A stretch of 7,909 nt of DNA from Pseudomonadota bacterium (lineage in GTDB: Bacteria; Pseudomonadota; Gammaproteobacteria; Burkholderiales; Rhodocyclaceae), in assembly GCA_009778425.1 (NCBI GenBank), contig WRJU01000165.1, positions 1 through 7,909 of the forward strand. The letters are read 5' to 3'. A program made the translations under genes and the position numbers. A model generated the notes under the pieces. That model was not told the origin of the DNA. It saw nothing but the letters and a program-made list of their open reading frames with translations, and ran no database searches. Shown in pieces: positions 1 to 6,190 of the stretch. Numbering within the stretch: the first letter of the stretch is position 1; every line of letters starts with the position of its first letter.

Positions 1-233
1 GTGGCCTCGTCCTCGGTAAACGACTGAGCCGGATCGAGATGCCGGGGCCGATCCATGAACGCGGTGTACAGGATGTTCTGCCCGCTTTCCCCGGTAGGAT
101 AGGGGTCATTGGGTACGGGGCCGCAAGCGGCAAACAGCAGGCAATACAAAGCCGCATACACGGTACGCCGTGTACAAGCAAATGGATAAGCGGCAAAAAA
201 ATAATGAAAAGCTCTGGTCAGCACGAGGGACAT
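1..233 (-). CDS. ABC transporter substrate-binding lipoprotein (family 5-like), 5' part only
   Basis: Reading the minus strand from an ATG at 233 gives an open frame of 77 codons that runs off the left edge. It has a positively charged TRRT stretch (residues 21-24), a hydrophobic segment and a lipobox, LLFAAC, with the modified Cys at residue 37. Mature sequence follows with GPVPNDPYP and then NILYTAFMDRPRHLDPAQSF. That 'LYTAF..RP.HLDPA' opening is typical of periplasmic oligopeptide/nickel-type (SBP_bac_5) binding proteins, which deliver peptides or similar solutes to an inner-membrane ABC importer. The start is uncertain. The ATG at 233 has only a weak GTGG upstream; a GTG at 161 would leave a signal peptide with no charged n-region, so I prefer the ATG. 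The gene is divergent from fabI. The family call rests on about 40 mature residues; lipoprotein status is surer than substrate. Confidence 0.68.
   Translation of the reverse strand, partial: MSLVLTRAFHYFFAAYPFACTRRTVYAALYCLLFAACGPVPNDPYPTGESGQNILYTAFMDRPRHLDPAQSFTEDEA
157..174. repeat. 18-bp inverted repeat inside the lipoprotein signal-peptide codons
   Basis: TACACGG (157-163), a 4-base centre TACG, and CCGTGTA (168-174) form a perfect 7-bp inverted repeat. It covers minus-strand codons for the end of the n-region (around the RRT residues) and includes the alternative GTG start at 161-159. It could be an mRNA hairpin near the start of the lipoprotein gene, an operator, or chance. Confidence 0.4.
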
Positions 234-246
234 TGTTCCACGTCGC

Positions 247-282
247 AACACATAAGTGTTACGGTTATTTTTTGGCTATAAT
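247..282 (+). promoter_or_regulatory. fabI promoter (-10 TATAAT) with an upstream palindrome
   Basis: A perfect sigma70 -10 hexamer, TATAAT, lies at 277-282, 31 bases before the fabI ATG. No good -35 is present at 16-18 bp spacing (254-259 reads AAGTGT). The place where a -35 should be is occupied by a palindrome, AACAC-ATAA-GTGTT (247-260), which could be an operator for fabI, for the divergent lipoprotein gene, or for both. A weak -35 beside a possible operator fits a regulated or activator-dependent promoter, but that is inference. The fabI ribosome site AGGAG is at 299-303. Confidence 0.5.
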
Positions 283-313
283 CGTTGCCCACGCCACGAG
301 GAGTTATCGACCC

Positions 314-1105
314 ATGGGCTTTCTTGCCGGAAAACGTATTCTGATCACTGGATTACTGAGCAATCGATCAATTGCCTATGGCATCGCCAAGGCCATGCAC
401 CGCGAAGGTGCGCTGCTTGCTTTCACTTACCAGAACGACCGTTTCCACGAACGGGTCGAAAAAATGGCTGCCGAGTTCGGCAGTTCGTTGCTTTTCCCGC
501 TCGACGTTCAAGACGACGCCCAGATCGAAGGGCTGTTTTCCGACATCGGCAAGCAATGGGACGGCCTCGATGGCATCGTCCATTCGATCGCCTACGCACC
601 GGGCGAGGCGCTCGAAGGCGATTTTCTCGACGGTTTTTCGCACGAGGGATTCCGTACCGCGCTCGAAGTAAGCGCCTACTCCTTCCCCGCGCTGGCCAAG
701 GCCGCCCGCCCATTGATGAAGGGCCGCAACGGCAGCCTGCTCACCATGACCTACCTGGGCGCGGTGCGCACCATGCCCAACTACAACCTGATGGGGCTTG
801 CGAAAGCCAGCCTCGAAGCCTCGGTACGCTACCTCGCCTCCTGCCTTGGCCCCGAAGGAACCCGCGTCAACGCCATTTCCGCCGGGCCGATCAAAACCTT
901 GGCGGCATCGGGCATCGGCAGCTTCAACAAGCTCCTGGCGTTCAACGCGCACAACGCGCCCTTGCGGCGCAATGTCACCGTCGAAGAAGTCGGCAACGCC
1001 TCCGCGTTCATGTGCTCCGACCTGGCAAGCGGTATCACCGGCGAAATCCTTTACGTCGACGCCGGTTTCAATACCACCGCGCTCGGCAACGCCCAGCCAC
1101 TCTGA
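314..1105 (+). CDS. fabI: Enoyl-[acyl-carrier-protein] reductase (NADH), FabI
   Basis: FabI reduces the trans-2-enoyl-ACP double bond in the last step of each type II fatty-acid elongation cycle, in the cytoplasm as a homotetramer. The 263-residue product matches the family (E. coli 262) nearly end to end. It opens MGFLAGKRILITG with the variant nucleotide-binding loop GLLSNRSIAYGIAKAMHREG (residues 13-32). The catalytic Tyr157 and Lys164 stand in YNLMGLAK (Y-x6-K), with TYLG at 146-149 giving the second conserved Tyr147. SAGPIKTLAASGI (189-201) is the substrate-loop signature. I chose the ATG at 314 over in-frame upstream codons because AGGAG lies 10 bases before it and homology begins there. 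Residue 93 is Ala (SIAYAP), where E. coli has Gly93 in the inhibitor pocket. Transcription is probably from the TATAAT promoter just upstream. No terminator is evident in the 205-bp gap before pilU. Confidence 0.96.
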   Translation: MGFLAGKRILITGLLSNRSIAYGIAKAMHREGALLAFTYQNDRFHERVEKMAAEFGSSLLFPLDVQDDAQIEGLFSDIGKQWDGLDGIVHSIAYAPGEALEGDFLDGFSHEGFRTALEVSAYSFPALAKAARPLMKGRNGSLLTMTYLGAVRTMPNYNLMGLAKASLEASVRYLASCLGPEGTRVNAISAGPIKTLAASGIGSFNKLLAFNAHNAPLRRNVTVEEVGNASAFMCSDLASGITGEILYVDAGFNTTALGNAQPL

Positions 1106-1310
1106 CCCGCGCACAGTTCCGGCTGGAGGGCGGGGATACTTCCGCGCGCCTGTCGGATCGGTAGTAGTTCCGGGTTCCCCGCCGTCAGCGGATGGACAAT
1201 ACCGCCTGTATCGCGCGGTGATGGCCGAAGCAGTCGATGCGCGGGAACAAGGCATCGATCAACGATTCGCCGCGCGCCTCATTTCCGCACCTGGGCAACC
1301 GGAGTCCTTC

Positions 1311-2486
1311 ATGGTCTTTGAAAAATTGTTCAAGCTCATGGCCGAGAAAAAAGCCTCGGACATTTTTGTGACGGCCGGCGCGCCGATTCACATCAAGATC
1401 GAAGGGGTTTCCCTCCCGATCAACCAGCAGATCATGGAACCGGCCATGATCAAGAAGATGCTCTACGAGATGACGACGCCCGAGCAGGCGGATCGTTTCG
1501 AGCGCGAGCGCGAAATCAATCTTTCCTTCGGGCGGCAAGACCTGGGCAACTTCCGTATCAACGCGTTCTGGCAGCGCAGTTCGGTCGCCATCGTGGTGCG
1601 TTACATCCAGGGCGACATCCCGACCATCGACTCCCTGGGGCTGCCTTCCATCCTCAATGAGCTGGTGATGGAAAAGCGCGGCCTGGTCCTGATGGTAGGA
1701 GCCACCGGCTCCGGAAAATCCACGTCGCTGGCGGCGATGGTCGACCACCGCGTCCGCAACAGCACCGGCCACGTCCTCACGGTCGAAGACCCCATCGAAT
1801 TTCTCTTCCGCCACAGCAAATCCATTGTCAACCAGCGCGAAATCGGCATCGACACCCATAGCTGGCACAACGCGCTGCGCAATGCGATGCGGCAGGCCCC
1901 GGACTGCATCCTGATCGGGGAAATCCGCGACCGCGAAACCATGCAGGCGGCCATTGCCTACTCACAGACCGGACACATCTGCCTTGCCACCCTGCACGCC
2001 AACAATGCCTATCACGCCCTGAACCGGATCGTGAACTTCTTCCCGCTCGAAAACCGGGAACTGCTTTTCCTCGATCTTTCCATCGCCTTGCGCGCCATCA
2101 TCTCGCAACGCCTCGTCACCCAGCCCAACGGGCAACGCATCCCAGCGGTGGAAATTCTGCTGAACACCCGCCACATCGCCGACCTGATACAAACCGGCGC
2201 GCTCACCAGCATCAAGGAAGCGATGGAACAAAGCCTTGCTCCCGGCTCGCAGACTTTCGAGCAAGACCTCTACCGGCTCTACCATGAAGAAAGAATCATC
2301 CTCGAAGAAGCCCTGGCCAACGCCGATTCGCCCACCAACCTGCATTGGCTCATCAACAATGGCGGGAGCCACCTTCTGCGGAAGAAAGTCTCTGACAATG
2401 CCGCCGATGATATTCTTTCCATTCCCGGCCTGGAGGAAAACCACCCAGAGGCGTCCTTCCAGCTATTCAACCTCAATGCGGACTAA
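1311..2486 (+). CDS. pilU: Type IV pilus retraction ATPase PilU
   Basis: PilU is a hexameric cytoplasmic ATPase that assists PilT in depolymerising type IV pili, supporting twitching, adhesion and DNA uptake. The 391-residue product contains, in order, the PAS-like N-terminal domain (about 1-110), Walker A GATGSGKST (130-138), the Asp box TVEDPIEF (157-164), Walker B LIGEIRD (201-207) and the His box TLHANNAYHALNRI (227-240). The last resembles the PilU form, as do INFFP-like VNFFPLENRE and the C-terminal NADSPTNL segment, rather than PilT, which ends in a shorter tail. The C-terminus extends about 35 residues past that point and is acidic. GGAG at 1301-1304, six bases before the ATG, fixes the start; the frame stays open far upstream but only as a shadow of fabI. 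No pilT is adjacent in the window. The 205-bp leader (1106-1310) shows no clear promoter or small gene. Confidence 0.93.
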   Translation: MVFEKLFKLMAEKKASDIFVTAGAPIHIKIEGVSLPINQQIMEPAMIKKMLYEMTTPEQADRFEREREINLSFGRQDLGNFRINAFWQRSSVAIVVRYIQGDIPTIDSLGLPSILNELVMEKRGLVLMVGATGSGKSTSLAAMVDHRVRNSTGHVLTVEDPIEFLFRHSKSIVNQREIGIDTHSWHNALRNAMRQAPDCILIGEIRDRETMQAAIAYSQTGHICLATLHANNAYHALNRIVNFFPLENRELLFLDLSIALRAIISQRLVTQPNGQRIPAVEILLNTRHIADLIQTGALTSIKEAMEQSLAPGSQTFEQDLYRLYHEERIILEEALANADSPTNLHWLINNGGSHLLRKKVSDNAADDILSIPGLEENHPEASFQLFNLNAD

Positions 2487-2557
2487 GGCTGGCATGAAAG
2501 CCCCACCTGCCGCGCTCACTGCCGCGACGTAATGCGCGGTTTTCCTTGCGGGGGACT

Positions 2558-3523
2558 ATGAGCAGCAACCATCAGTACAAGCACGGCGACCATCCTGAAG
2601 AAGAAGAAAACCACGACAGCGGACCGCTTGCCGAACTCGTTACCGTGCGCGACTGGCTGCGTTACGCGGTAACGCGTTTCAACCGCGCCGGTATCTTTTG
2701 CGGCCACGGCGTCGGCGACACTTACGACGAAGCCGCGTGGCTCATCCTCTCCACCCTGGCGCTGCCGCCCGACCGGCTGGAGCCGTTTCTCGACGCCTGC
2801 ATTCCCTCCGACGAGCGCATGGCGCTCCTCGAAAACATCGACCGCCGCGCCATTGACCGCATTCCCACCGCCTATCTCGTCCATGAAGCCTGGCTTGGCG
2901 CGTACCGCTTCCATGTCGACGAGCGCGTCATCGTACCGCGCTCTTATTTCGCCGAGTTGCTCGACAACAATGCGTTCGCGCCCTGGATCGAAGACCCGGA
3001 AACCGTCACCAGCGCGCTCGACCTCTGCACCGGCTCCGGCTGTCTGGCCATCCTGATGGCGGAGGCTTTCCCCAACGCCGACATCGTGGCTGCCGACATT
3101 TCCGCAGACGCGCTCGCTGTCGCGCAACGCAACATTGCCGAATACGGGCTGGATGAACGCATCGAACCCGCGCAGAGCGATCTCTTCGGCTCCCTCGATG
3201 GCCGCCTGTTCGACCTCATCCTTTGCAACCCGCCCTACGTCACCACCGAATCAATGGAGCAACTGCCACCCGAATACCTGCACGAACCGGCTCTGGCACT
3301 GGCAGCGGGCGAAGATGGGCTGGACATCGTGCGCCACTTGATTTTCGAGGCCGCGCACCATCTCTATCCCGGAGGCATCCTCGCGGTCGAAGTCGGCCAC
3401 AACCGGGAACTGGTTGAAAACGCCTTTCCGACGCTGCCTTTCGCCTGGCTCCCAACGCGCGGCGGCATGGATGCCGTCTTTGTGCTCAAGCAGGAAAATT
3501 TGCCGGTCGCACCCATTCAGTAA
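2558..3523 (+). CDS. prmB: 50S ribosomal protein uL3 glutamine N5-methyltransferase PrmB
   Basis: PrmB transfers a methyl group from S-adenosylmethionine to a glutamine of ribosomal protein uL3 (L3), aiding large-subunit assembly. The 321-residue product (E. coli 310) has the helical N-terminal substrate domain, then the PrmB-type phrase FHVDERVIVPRS (118-129). SAM motif I is LDLCTGSGC (154-162), and the catalytic/substrate motif NPPYV is at 224-228, followed by LPPEYLHEPALALAAGEDG, which favours PrmB over the release-factor enzyme PrmC. The first ~22 residues are a polar His/Glu-rich tail (HPEEEENHD). The ATG at 2558 sits only two bases after GGGGA (2551-2555), unusually close. An in-frame TTG at 2546 would add four residues, so the exact start is less sure than the gene. 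It lies 71 bp after pilU on the same strand and may be co-transcribed with it. Confidence 0.94.
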   Translation: MSSNHQYKHGDHPEEEENHDSGPLAELVTVRDWLRYAVTRFNRAGIFCGHGVGDTYDEAAWLILSTLALPPDRLEPFLDACIPSDERMALLENIDRRAIDRIPTAYLVHEAWLGAYRFHVDERVIVPRSYFAELLDNNAFAPWIEDPETVTSALDLCTGSGCLAILMAEAFPNADIVAADISADALAVAQRNIAEYGLDERIEPAQSDLFGSLDGRLFDLILCNPPYVTTESMEQLPPEYLHEPALALAAGEDGLDIVRHLIFEAAHHLYPGGILAVEVGHNRELVENAFPTLPFAWLPTRGGMDAVFVLKQENLPVAPIQ

Positions 3524-3758
3524 CGGTAACGCTTCGCGCCAGAGGTTATTACAAAATCCTATCAAATAATAGGAAAATCATATAGCAATTCCAAAAGCAT
3601 GCGTACTTTCCACAATCAGCCGTTGCATCAGCGAGGATTAGTACATACATCAAGCAGTTCATTTATAAGTGGTTTCCGCTATCCGTGGCTTTCAGCGTAT
3701 AAGTTTTCCGTGTTTTTTGCGTTAATTGAACGCGATAAGTTTTATTCAGGATTTCACA
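3524..3758. other. AT-rich spacer between prmB and the receiver gene, with short repeats
   Basis: This 235-bp spacer is much richer in A/T than the flanking genes. Visible elements are an inverted repeat TCCTAT-CAAATA-ATAGGA at 3557-3574; three copies of ATAAGT at 3665-3670, 3699-3704 and 3735-3740 (spaced 34 and 36 bp), the last two continuing as ATAAGTTTT; an imperfect direct repeat GTGGTTTCC / GTGGCTTTC at 3669 and 3685; and GCGTT-AATTG-AACGC at 3719-3733. TATAAG at 3698-3703 is a candidate -10 for the downstream gene, without a convincing -35. An open frame from 3599 shows no family features and overlaps the receiver gene, so I do not call it. Confidence 0.5.
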
Positions 3759-4202
3759 ATGAATATTCAAACATCTATAACCGATTTATCTCCTTCATCT
3801 ACTGCCCCTCCCCTCGTACTCGTAGTGGATGAATCAACCGACACGCTCAATCTGCTCTGCAAAGGGATACTTGCCGCAGGCTATACCGCCTTATCGGCGA
3901 AAAACGCCGATGGAGCCTTGAAATGCCTGGAATTCGTTTCGCCTGACGCGATTCTGCTTGATGCGGCCTCACCCGGCATCAAGGGCTTTGAACTGGGTCG
4001 CCGGATCAAGTCGATGCCAGCCTGGGCCGACATTCCCATTCTCTTCATGATCGAGCAGGCGGAGATTGATCAAATCATCAGCAGCTTCGAGAACGGCGGC
4101 AACGACTACATATTGAAGCCCCTGCACCTCCCCGAAGCACTCGCCCGGCTCACCACATGCTTCGCCACCCGCCCCGCCACAAATCGCAGCGTGTCGGCCT
4201 GA
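3759..4202 (+). CDS. Stand-alone response-regulator receiver protein with altered switch residue
   Basis: The 147-residue product is a single receiver (REC) domain after a Ser/Thr/Pro-rich tail of about 17 residues; there is no output domain. Seen in the sequence: LVLVVDES (19-26) supplies the acidic Asp24; ILLDAASPGIKGFELG (65-80) supplies the phospho-acceptor Asp68 with the usual Pro-Gly after it; and DYILKPL (116-122) supplies the conserved Lys120. The conserved Thr/Ser that normally lies 22 residues before that Lys is Ile98 (ILFMIEQ), so phosphorylation may not trigger the standard conformational switch. Such proteins usually relay signals between a kinase and a target by protein contact. 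No kinase or effector gene is next to it. AGGA at 3748-3751, seven bases before the ATG, sets the start; an upstream TTG at 3726 is less likely. It converges on slyB. Partner and pathway are unknown. Confidence 0.87.
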   Translation: MNIQTSITDLSPSSTAPPLVLVVDESTDTLNLLCKGILAAGYTALSAKNADGALKCLEFVSPDAILLDAASPGIKGFELGRRIKSMPAWADIPILFMIEQAEIDQIISSFENGGNDYILKPLHLPEALARLTTCFATRPATNRSVSA

Positions 4203-4324
4203 ACACGCACAGAGCGCAACTCCTGTAGCCGCCGGACTCACTTGGGCACGGCACATACTTATCCCGTCTGCGCGGGTGAGGGGAGAAAAACGTGTTGCGT
4301 GGAAACGTATTCTCTTGAACGTCC

Positions 4325-4795
4325 CTATCGCGTCACCCGTGTCTCTTGCCAGTCTCCGACCAGCCTCACTCGTTCGCCGGGTTGGAAATCTTCGCCATTG
4401 TCCTCCTGCACAATCGCCAGGTATTCGCCTCTGTCGAGTTCGACGGTAATTTCCACCCCCGGTCTGCGGGTAGCGGCTTCTTCCAGAGCCGCGCCGCCCA
4501 GGCCACCCGCGACAGCGCCTATCACGGTTCCGACGGCCGAAGAGGTTGTGCCCCTGCCACCGAGAGAACTGCCGATCACCCCTCCCGCGACAGCGCCCGC
4601 CATCGAACCGACGGGACTCCTTGTCCCCCCCAGATTCACCGGACGCACACTCTCGACGGTGGCGAATCGGACTCTCATGACCCTGCGCGTTTCCCAGCGT
4701 GAATAGTCGTCTCCGCCAAGATTGGAAACACAGCCGCCGACGAGAAGCGGTGTAATGCACAGCAAGATAGCGGCCAGAATTGATCGTTTGTTCAT
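4325..4795 (-). CDS. slyB: SlyB/Pcp-family glycine-zipper outer-membrane lipoprotein
   Basis: The 156-residue product matches SlyB (E. coli 155) in layout. It has a charged N-terminus MNKR, a hydrophobic core, a lipobox LVGGC with Cys22 as lipid site, then VSNLGGDD; the residue after Cys is Val, not Asp, which points to the outer membrane. Residues 36-55 carry the family phrase ATVESVRPVNLGG. A glycine zipper follows at about 63-104 (AGAVAGGVIGSSLGG and VIGAVAGGLGGAALEE), then a C-terminal beta-rich part with VEITVELDRGEYLAIVQ and FQPGERVRLV. SlyB stabilises the outer membrane and in enterobacteria belongs to the PhoPQ stress response; regulation here is unknown. The start at 4795 is set by GGAGGT five bases upstream. 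An in-frame ATG 27 bases earlier would bury the signal peptide. The gene is divergent from gap and convergent with the receiver gene. Confidence 0.86.
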   Translation of the reverse strand: MNKRSILAAILLCITPLLVGGCVSNLGGDDYSRWETRRVMRVRFATVESVRPVNLGGTRSPVGSMAGAVAGGVIGSSLGGRGTTSSAVGTVIGAVAGGLGGAALEEAATRRPGVEITVELDRGEYLAIVQEDNGEDFQPGERVRLVGDWQETRVTR

Positions 4796-4920
4796 ACGAG
4801 ACCTCCACGGATACGTAGTCATGGCAGCGGCGCATTTTTGTCCGGCTCTGCCGCACGAGTCCCACGCCTACCCCTCGGATTCAGCAACCGGGATGCCATG
4901 TGCTACCCAACAACCTTTAT

Positions 4921-4926
4921 AGTATA
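4921..4926 (-). promoter_or_regulatory. Candidate -10 of the slyB promoter
   Basis: On the minus strand this reads TATACT, five of six matches to TATAAT, and runs on as ATAAAGG so a second overlapping -10 is possible. The -35 at 17 bp spacing is poor (CTCCTG). It would give a leader of roughly 110-120 bases before the slyB ATG. Confidence 0.3.
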
Positions 4927-5016
4927 GTCAGTTTGAAAAATGACAGGAGTATCAACCAGCATCTTTCCGGGAGAACGGAACAAAAACCGCACATCAGGAT
5001 ACAGCAAGGTTCTGCT

Positions 5017-5044
5017 TTGGACATTTGCCTTTCACCGCTAAAAT
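5017..5044 (+). promoter_or_regulatory. gap promoter, sigma70-like
   Basis: TTGGAC at 5017-5022 and TAAAAT at 5039-5044, separated by 16 bp, each match five of six or four of six consensus bases. The likely transcript start near 5051 leaves a leader of about 60 bases before the gap ATG, including the AAGGAGA ribosome site. Confidence 0.6.
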
Positions 5045-5113
5045 CTCTTTTTTGCGGCAGCGGCAATTCCGTCATTCCGTTGCCAGTCAGACACAACCCA
5101 CAAGGAGAACTTC

Positions 5114-6142
5114 ATGCCTATCAAGGTCGCCATCAACGGTTTTGGCCGCATTGGCCGCTGTGTCTTTCGCGCCATTTATGAACGAGGGCTACAGGACGAA
5201 CTCGATGTAGTCGCCATCAACGCCCCCGGTGATTTTGCCACTCATGTCCACCTGCTGAAATACGACACTACGCACGGGCGCTTCAACGCAACGGTCGAGG
5301 CCGAAGGCGACAGTATATTGATCGTCAATGGCAAGAAAATTCCTTTCCGTTTCACTATGGTTCCCAAAGACATCGACTGGACGCAATATGGTGTGGACGT
5401 ACTGCTGGAATGCACCGGCGCTTACACGAGCAAGGGAAAAGCTCAAGCCTTGCTGGCGCAGGGCGCGAAAAAGGTGCTCATCTCCGCGCCAGGCGGCGAC
5501 GATGTAGATGCCACGATCGTCTATGGCGTCAATGAAGACGTGCTTACGTCCGCAATGACGGTCGTCTCCAACGCTTCCTGCACCACCAATTGCCTCGCGC
5601 CGGTCGCCAAGGTGCTCTTCGAGTCCGTCGGCATCCGGCAGGGGCTGATGACCACCGTACACGCTTACACGAACGATCAGGTGTCGGTCGATGCGTATCA
5701 CTCGGATTTGCGCCGGGCGCGCGCCGCAGCGGCCAACATCATTCCGACCAAAACCGGCGCGGCCCAGGCTGTCGGATTGGTATTGCCGCAACTCAAAGGA
5801 AAATTCGACGGTTTCGCGCTAAGGGTTCCGACGCTGAACGTCTCGCTCGTCGACCTGACCTTCACCCCGGAGCGCGCCACGACGAAAGAAGAAATCAACG
5901 CGCTCATGATCGCCGCCGCCGATGGCCCGCTGAAAGGCATCCTCGCGGTCAACAACGACCCACTGGTGTCGTCCGACTTCAACCACACCACGGTATCCTC
6001 CACGTTCGATGCCACGCAAACGCGCATATTGTCCGGCCCGGACGGCGAAACGCTGGTCAAGATACTGTCTTGGTATGACAACGAGTGGGGCTACTCCTGC
6101 CGGATGCTGGACACGGCGCGGGCATGGATGCGCGCCAAATGA
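5114..6142 (+). CDS. gap: Glyceraldehyde-3-phosphate dehydrogenase, type I
   Basis: GAPDH oxidises glyceraldehyde-3-phosphate to 1,3-bisphosphoglycerate in glycolysis, reversed in gluconeogenesis, as a cytoplasmic homotetramer. The 342-residue product has the Rossmann opening KVAINGFGRIGR (4-15), the active-site block SNASCTTNCLAP (152-163) with catalytic Cys156, His183 in TTVHAYTND, the phosphate-loop LRRARAAA (199-206), RVPTLNVS (237-244) and C-terminal YDNEWGYS (321-328) with the nicotinamide-contacting Asn323. The Asp that normally follows VA(I/V)N and holds the NAD ribose is Ala37 (VAINAPGD), and the usual Leu-Pro near 187-188 of the Bacillus enzyme is Ala194-Tyr195. This may relax or shift coenzyme choice toward NADP. 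It is closer to GAPDH than to erythrose-4-phosphate dehydrogenase (Epd). AAGGAGA (5102-5108) supports the start. It appears monocistronic, with its own promoter and terminator and no pgk or tkt neighbour. Confidence 0.93.
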   Translation: MPIKVAINGFGRIGRCVFRAIYERGLQDELDVVAINAPGDFATHVHLLKYDTTHGRFNATVEAEGDSILIVNGKKIPFRFTMVPKDIDWTQYGVDVLLECTGAYTSKGKAQALLAQGAKKVLISAPGGDDVDATIVYGVNEDVLTSAMTVVSNASCTTNCLAPVAKVLFESVGIRQGLMTTVHAYTNDQVSVDAYHSDLRRARAAAANIIPTKTGAAQAVGLVLPQLKGKFDGFALRVPTLNVSLVDLTFTPERATTKEEINALMIAAADGPLKGILAVNNDPLVSSDFNHTTVSSTFDATQTRILSGPDGETLVKILSWYDNEWGYSCRMLDTARAWMRAK

Positions 6143-6147
6143 CTTGC

Positions 6148-6180
6148 CGGGCAGCGAAAAAAACGTTGCCCGAAAATTTT
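6148..6180 (+). terminator. Intrinsic terminator after gap
   Basis: Six bases past the gap stop, CGGGCAGCG (6148-6156) pairs with CGTTGCCCG (6164-6172), a 9-bp stem with one G-T wobble around an all-A 7-base loop. The run AAAATTTT follows (6173-6180). The T-tract is short and delayed by four A, so termination may be partial; the A-rich stretch would also serve weakly on the other strand. Confidence 0.6.
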
Positions 6181-6190
6181 CCTCCAAGAA

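Larger units (their letters stand above)
4796..5113. other. 318-bp divergent regulatory spacer between slyB and gap
   Basis: No credible gene lies here; short open frames match nothing and cross into neighbours. Toward slyB it holds the GGAGGT ribosome site (forward 4801-4806 ACCTCC) and a -10-like TATACT. Toward gap it holds a sigma70-like promoter and AAGGAGA at 5102-5108. An inverted repeat TTCCG-GGAGAA-CGGAA at 4965-4980 lies about 37 bp upstream of the gap -35 and could be an operator. Confidence 0.6.

Noticed and set aside
1129..1183. Inverted repeat GGCGGGGA / TCCCCGCC between fabI and pilU as a fabI terminator
   Set aside because: The arms are separated by 39 bases and no T-tract follows, so it does not look like a terminator; GC-rich chance pairing is enough to explain it.
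368..1255. Long minus-strand open frame opposite fabI (295 codons)
   Set aside because: It is antisense to a clear fabI, shows no recognisable motif, and arises from the strong third-position G/C bias of the real gene.
798..1310. In-frame N-terminal extension of pilU reaching into fabI
   Set aside because: The added sequence is a frame-shifted shadow of fabI; GGAG before the ATG at 1311 and family homology set the start there.
3599..3832. 77-codon frame in the AT-rich spacer before the receiver gene
   Set aside because: No ribosome site, no family resemblance, and it overlaps the start of the better-supported receiver gene in another frame.
4203..4324. Possible bidirectional terminator between the convergent receiver gene and slyB
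   Set aside because: Only 4-5 bp arms (CCCG/CGGG, CTCAC/GTGAG) are visible and none is followed by a proper T-tract on either strand.
3969..4865. 298-codon minus-strand frame across the receiver gene and slyB
   Set aside because: It is out of frame with slyB, antisense to the receiver gene and rich in Arg/Gly as expected of a shadow frame.
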